Below, piece by piece: positions 5,571 through 8,626 of a stretch of 8,626 nt of DNA; position 1 is the stretch's first letter, and each line of letters starts with the position of its first letter. The stretch is from Bacteroidales bacterium Bact_23 (lineage in GTDB: Bacteria; Bacteroidota; Bacteroidia; Bacteroidales; Lentimicrobiaceae): NCBI GenBank assembly GCA_001603685.1, contig LUZO01000264.1, positions 1 to 8,626 on the forward strand. The letters run 5' to 3'. A program made the translations under genes and the position numbers. The notes under the pieces were generated by a model. That model saw nothing but the letters and a program-made list of their open reading frames with translations. It searched no databases and was not told the DNA's origin.

Positions 5571-6941
5571 ATGCTAAAGGCCGCCAATTCACCATTATAC
5601 CAAAAATTCAGGAATCAATACCCTCTATTTGTTTATGAGGATTTTGGTGTAAAATTAACTCCGGAGGGGGTTTATTTTAATTTTGAGTTTAAGCTTGGCG
5701 AAGAATACACTTTCAGGCCGTCGGCATTTATTCCTGCTAACAGGCATTTCAAGGCTGACAATTCTGCAAATTTCACCGGACTGCTGAACAACATCGCCTT
5801 CAATATCGGAATGATTGAGCTGATCAGTTACTGGAAAACTGCCTGCCCGCCCACTATCCTGGTAAAACCTGCCGCACTCGCACCCGAACAGATTAAATGG
5901 TGGAAAGAGTTGTATTTCAATGGTATGGGAGAATTTTTCTATGTCAACTCCATTGAAGTCACTCCCGATTCGTTCGTTGAAATCATTGCCGGAGGAAGCG
6001 ATCATTTCCGCAGTCTACCGGTTGAACTTAGCGATGATATTCTGGTTCCCATCGGGGGCGGCAAAGATTCAATCGTAACGCTTGAACTGCTCCGGCGTTC
6101 CGGAAAAAGCGTCACCCCGCTGATTATGAACCCCCGGGGAGCTACGGTAAAAACGGCGGAAACAGCAGGATTTGCCATGGACCAGGTGGTTACGATCCAA
6201 AGGAATCTCGATCCGCTCATCCTGAAGCTGAATGATGCAGGCTTCCTGAACGGGCATACTCCTTTTTCTGCCATGCTGGCATTCTATACCCTGGCAACCG
6301 CGCTGATTACTGGGTACCGGTACATCGCCCTGTCGAACGAATCGAGCGCCAACGAAGCCACCATTCCGGGAACCGGCATCAACCATCAGTACTCCAAATC
6401 GTTTGAATTTGAGGCGGCATTCCGGGATTATTACAGCAGGTATATCTCTCCGGATTTCAATTACTTCAGCTTCCTGAGGCCGCTCAGCGAACTGCAGATC
6501 GCAAGGATTTTTTCTTCATTAAACGAATATCACGCCATTTTCAGAAGCTGCAATGCCGGCAGCAAAACCGACACATGGTGCGGAAAATGCGCCAAATGTA
6601 TGTTTGCCGCCATCATCATTTCGCCTTTTGCCGGCCTGAAACAAACAAACCGGATGATCGGGAGCGAAATGTTCAACGATCCGGAAATGCGCGGCGTGTT
6701 CGACGAGCTATGCGGAATTGCCGAAAACAAACCGTTTGAATGCGTAGGTACGATTGACGAGGTAAACATCGCCCTGCAAATGCTGCTCAGGGATATACCG
6801 GAAAACGAACGACCCCTGCTTCTCCGACATTTTGAAGAGGCCAAAGGCGAAAAAAGCATTCCGGCTGATTTACGGAAACTAAATCCCAATCATTTTGTTG
6901 AAGCGCCGTTTATACAACTGTTAAAAGAGGCATTGCAATGA
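5571..6941 (+). CDS. murL: MurL-type UDP-MurNAc-L-Ala-L-Glu epimerase
   Basis: Predicted ATP-dependent cytosolic enzyme that inverts the terminal L-Glu of UDP-MurNAc-L-Ala-L-Glu to D-Glu, supplying the D-Glu of peptidoglycan without glutamate racemase. The family is known from Xanthomonas. The 456-residue protein has an N-terminal domain (about 1-150) and a HUP/PP-loop ATPase core opening with VPIGGGKDS (159-167), a variant of SGGxDS. SNESSANEATIPGTGINHQ (255-273) and SKSFEFE (275-281) look like a substrate loop. Cysteines C327, C337, C340 and C343 (CX9CX2CX2C) resemble the zinc site of QueC. The neighbour is decisive: the next gene, overlapping at ATGA, is a MurD-family ligase, as in the Xanthomonas MurD2-MurL pair. 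The start is ATG without a Shine-Dalgarno sequence, about 40 nt after a likely transcription start. The alternative is another PP-loop ATPase of unknown function, but the ligase coupling argues against this. Confidence 0.85.
   Translation: MLKAANSPLYQKFRNQYPLFVYEDFGVKLTPEGVYFNFEFKLGEEYTFRPSAFIPANRHFKADNSANFTGLLNNIAFNIGMIELISYWKTACPPTILVKPAALAPEQIKWWKELYFNGMGEFFYVNSIEVTPDSFVEIIAGGSDHFRSLPVELSDDILVPIGGGKDSIVTLELLRRSGKSVTPLIMNPRGATVKTAETAGFAMDQVVTIQRNLDPLILKLNDAGFLNGHTPFSAMLAFYTLATALITGYRYIALSNESSANEATIPGTGINHQYSKSFEFEAAFRDYYSRYISPDFNYFSFLRPLSELQIARIFSSLNEYHAIFRSCNAGSKTDTWCGKCAKCMFAAIIISPFAGLKQTNRMIGSEMFNDPEMRGVFDELCGIAENKPFECVGTIDEVNIALQMLLRDIPENERPLLLRHFEEAKGEKSIPADLRKLNPNHFVEAPFIQLLKEALQ
6925..6930 (+). 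promoter_or_regulatory. Ribosome binding site of murD2
   Basis: AAGAGG lies 7 nt before the ATG at 6938, inside the end of murL. It is the clearest Shine-Dalgarno-like sequence in the window; most other starts lack one. It supports translation from the ATGA overlap start. Confidence 0.5.
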
Positions 6942-8320
6942 GAAGCCTGATAAAATCAGTTACTTCCGGTAAATCGGTGCTGATTCTCGGATATGGAAGA
7001 GAAGGAAGGTCAACGCTCAGATTTCTGAAGCAATACTGTCCCGGCCTGCCTGTCACGGTTGCCGATGCCGATGAATCCATAAGCCGGAAATATGATGAAC
7101 TGAACGACGAAAACATCACGCTGCTTACCGGACCTGCCTATCTCGGCCAGCTCAGCCGCTTCGGTCTGGTCATAAAATCGCCGGGAGTTCCGCTGTCGAA
7201 AAGCGGTGTTCCTTACAATCCCGCCAACATCTCATCGCAAACTGATCTGTTTATCAGGGCTTACGCACCACAGATGGCCGGCATTACCGGCACAAAGGGC
7301 AAAAGTACCACCTCCACCCTTCTGCATCACATCATCAGGACTTATACAAGTGATGCTCTGCTCGCCGGCAACATCGGCATTCCGCTTTTTGACCTGATTG
7401 AAGAAATCACTCCATCCACAAGAATTGTAGCCGAGTTATCGTCGCATCAGCTTGAATTCCTGACCCGTGCGCCCCACATTGGCATATTGCTCAACCTTTA
7501 TCAGGAGCACCTCGACCATTACACCTCTTTCAAACATTATCAGCTTGCCAAATTTCAGATAGCCCTGAAACAGCAGCAACAGGATGCCTTCTTTTATGAT
7601 GCGGGAGATGTGAACATTCAGCAGCTTCTGGACGGGTTTTTTACCGCCGGCAGAAAATTCCCGGTCAGCACCGCCACATTTGAAGGGAACGGCGCCGGAA
7701 TTTCAGGAAACCACATCGTATTGCGAAGTAACTCAGCCGAACGCATTCTGCTTCCGGTTGACCATGGATGTATGCTGGCCGGCGAACACAATTTGCGCAA
7801 CATCATCTTTGCCGCTTCGGCGGCCGGAATGATGGGCATCCCGGCTGAGGCCATTGCCGAAGGGGTAAGAACCTATGTTCCCCTTGAGCACCGCATTGAA
7901 TTTACCGGTGTTTATGGCGGAAAACGCTTCTACAACGACTCCATTTCCACCATTCCGGAGGCAACCATTGCCGCCATATCCACGCTCAGGCAGGTTGATA
8001 CGCTGATACTTGGCGGCTTTGACCGCGGAATCGATTATTTACAACTGATGGAACATCTCTGTAACTCGCAAATAAAAACCATTGTATTTACCGGGCCGGC
8101 CGGCAAAAGAATGATGGAGCTGATCAAATCCGGAAAAAACTGCAAGGTAATCCCGGCTTTCGAGCTGAAATTCGACAACGCCGTTAAAAAAGCCATTGCC
8201 GTTACTCCCCCGGGAGGAATATGCCTGCTCTCCCCTGCCGCATCGAGTTATGATCAGTTCAGTAATTTTGAAGAGCGAGGGAAACGATTCAAGGAACTGG
8301 TGAAAACCAAACAATTATAA
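6938..8320 (+). CDS. murD2: MurD-family ligase, MurD2-like (L-Glu-adding)
   Basis: Cytosolic Mur ligase that joins glutamate to UDP-MurNAc-L-Ala using ATP; the partner gene and active-site changes point to L-Glu rather than D-Glu. The 460 residues form three domains. An N-terminal UDP-binding Rossmann domain carries LGYGREGRS (17-25). The central ATPase has the P-loop GITGTKGKSTT (115-125), AELSSHQLE (165-173), YQEHLDHY (188-195) and K205 at the site of the carbamylated lysine. In the C-terminal domain, NDSIST (333-338) replaces the NDSKAT of canonical MurD and GGFDRG (359-364) replaces GGDGK; SPAASSYDQFSNFEERG (432-448) keeps the usual Ser and Phe. The ATG overlaps the murL stop (ATGA), with AAGAGG upstream, so the two are translationally coupled. 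No other dcw-cluster gene is nearby. Canonical MurD remains possible but is less likely beside murL. Confidence 0.82.
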   Translation: MRSLIKSVTSGKSVLILGYGREGRSTLRFLKQYCPGLPVTVADADESISRKYDELNDENITLLTGPAYLGQLSRFGLVIKSPGVPLSKSGVPYNPANISSQTDLFIRAYAPQMAGITGTKGKSTTSTLLHHIIRTYTSDALLAGNIGIPLFDLIEEITPSTRIVAELSSHQLEFLTRAPHIGILLNLYQEHLDHYTSFKHYQLAKFQIALKQQQQDAFFYDAGDVNIQQLLDGFFTAGRKFPVSTATFEGNGAGISGNHIVLRSNSAERILLPVDHGCMLAGEHNLRNIIFAASAAGMMGIPAEAIAEGVRTYVPLEHRIEFTGVYGGKRFYNDSISTIPEATIAAISTLRQVDTLILGGFDRGIDYLQLMEHLCNSQIKTIVFTGPAGKRMMELIKSGKNCKVIPAFELKFDNAVKKAIAVTPPGGICLLSPAASSYDQFSNFEERGKRFKELVKTKQL

Positions 8321-8322
8321 AA

Positions 8323-8445
8323 GCATCATCCAGATGACGTGACCATGCGGTTCATAACCCGGAGCATTATCCAGATGGTGTGGCTATGTGGTACATCACT
8401 CCGGGCATCTTCCATGTGGTTAGTCTATGCGATTCATATCCCCGG
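8323..8445. repeat. Three tandem 41-bp degenerate repeats
   Basis: Units run 8323-8363, 8364-8404 and 8405-8445, each exactly 41 bp. They begin GCATCATCC, GCATTATCC and GCATCTTCC, share CTATG or CCATG in the middle and CAT near the end, and finish near CCGG. By eye, units 1 and 2 match at about 30 of 41 positions and units 2 and 3 at about 28. The array starts 2 nt after the murD2 stop. Because 41 is not a multiple of three and no frame persists, it is not coding. No unique spacers separate the units, so it is not a CRISPR array. Confidence 0.75.
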
Positions 8446-8530
8446 GCTTTAGCCCAACACCTGCTCCCTGGTTTTTCGGCCAAAGCCGGTTGTGGTGAGG
8501 TGCCGCTTCCATACCCGCGGGCTAAAGCCT
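8444..8530. repeat. Inverted GGGCTTTAGCCC-type pair, REP-like element
   Basis: GGGCTTTAGCCC at 8444-8455 is itself a near-palindrome. Its inverted form GGGCTAAAGCC recurs at 8519-8529, with 11 matching bases in opposite orientation. The sequence between is GC-richer than its surroundings and holds a small stem (CGGC at 8477-8480 with GCCG at 8485-8488). The arrangement resembles REP-type or miniature intergenic elements. No transposase gene is present. Confidence 0.55.
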
Positions 8531-8626
8531 AAGGTTAAAATATTCAGAACAATTGAGCAGAGCGATAATTGGTCTGTTATATTTTTTCAAACGGTATAAT
8601 TTATACGAATTGTATTTACAAAATAG
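8531..8626. other. AT-rich tail, possible promoter of the next gene
   Basis: No coding frame is supported. The stretch holds a perfect 13-bp inverted repeat (GTATAA, T, TTATAC at 8594-8606), which includes TATAAT. No TAnnTTTG box or well-spaced -35 is evident. It may be the upstream region of a gene beyond the window edge. Confidence 0.35.

Noticed and set aside
8323..8445. Possible CRISPR array
   Set aside because: The 41-bp units abut without unique spacers, diverge by about 30%, and no cas gene is present.

Overview
The window looks like a chromosomal segment from a member of the Bacteroidota, probably an environmental Bacteroidales-type organism. The evidence is a DUF5723-type outer-membrane barrel protein, several -7 boxes of the Bacteroidota form TAnnTTTG, mostly no Shine-Dalgarno sequence before start codons, and a mid-GC composition with AT-rich intergenic gaps. 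The assignment rests on gene content and promoter style only.

Layout from left to right. A tRNA-His(GUG) gene with its own promoter and intrinsic terminator lies on the minus strand. A lone DppC/OppC-type peptide ABC-transporter permease follows on the plus strand, tail-to-tail with a minus-strand DUF5723 gene (4-nt overlap). After an AT-rich gap of about 370 nt comes a plus-strand pair one nucleotide apart: an unrecognised integral membrane protein and a rhomboid intramembrane serine protease. The rhomboid gene is tail-to-tail (4-nt overlap) with a minus-strand yqgE/algH gene. A divergent intergenic region of 204 nt with good promoter-like boxes and two perfect palindromes leads to a plus-strand two-gene operon with an ATGA overlap.

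That operon is the centrepiece. The first gene encodes a PP-loop ATPase-type protein that I identify as MurL (UDP-MurNAc-L-Ala-L-Glu epimerase). The second encodes a MurD-family ligase whose substrate-site sequence departs from canonical D-Glu-adding MurD and fits MurD2. Together they would add L-Glu to UDP-MurNAc-L-Ala and then invert the terminal glutamate to D-Glu, giving the D-Glu of peptidoglycan without glutamate racemase (MurI). The route is known from Xanthomonas; finding it as a coupled operon in a Bacteroidota-like genome is the most notable biology here.

The last 306 nt have no gene. They hold three diverged direct repeats of exactly 41 bp, then an inverted pair of a GGGCTTTAGCCC-type motif about 65 nt apart, then an AT-rich tail. 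This resembles a decayed intergenic repeat element (REP/RAYT-type or a non-autonomous element), but I see no transposase.
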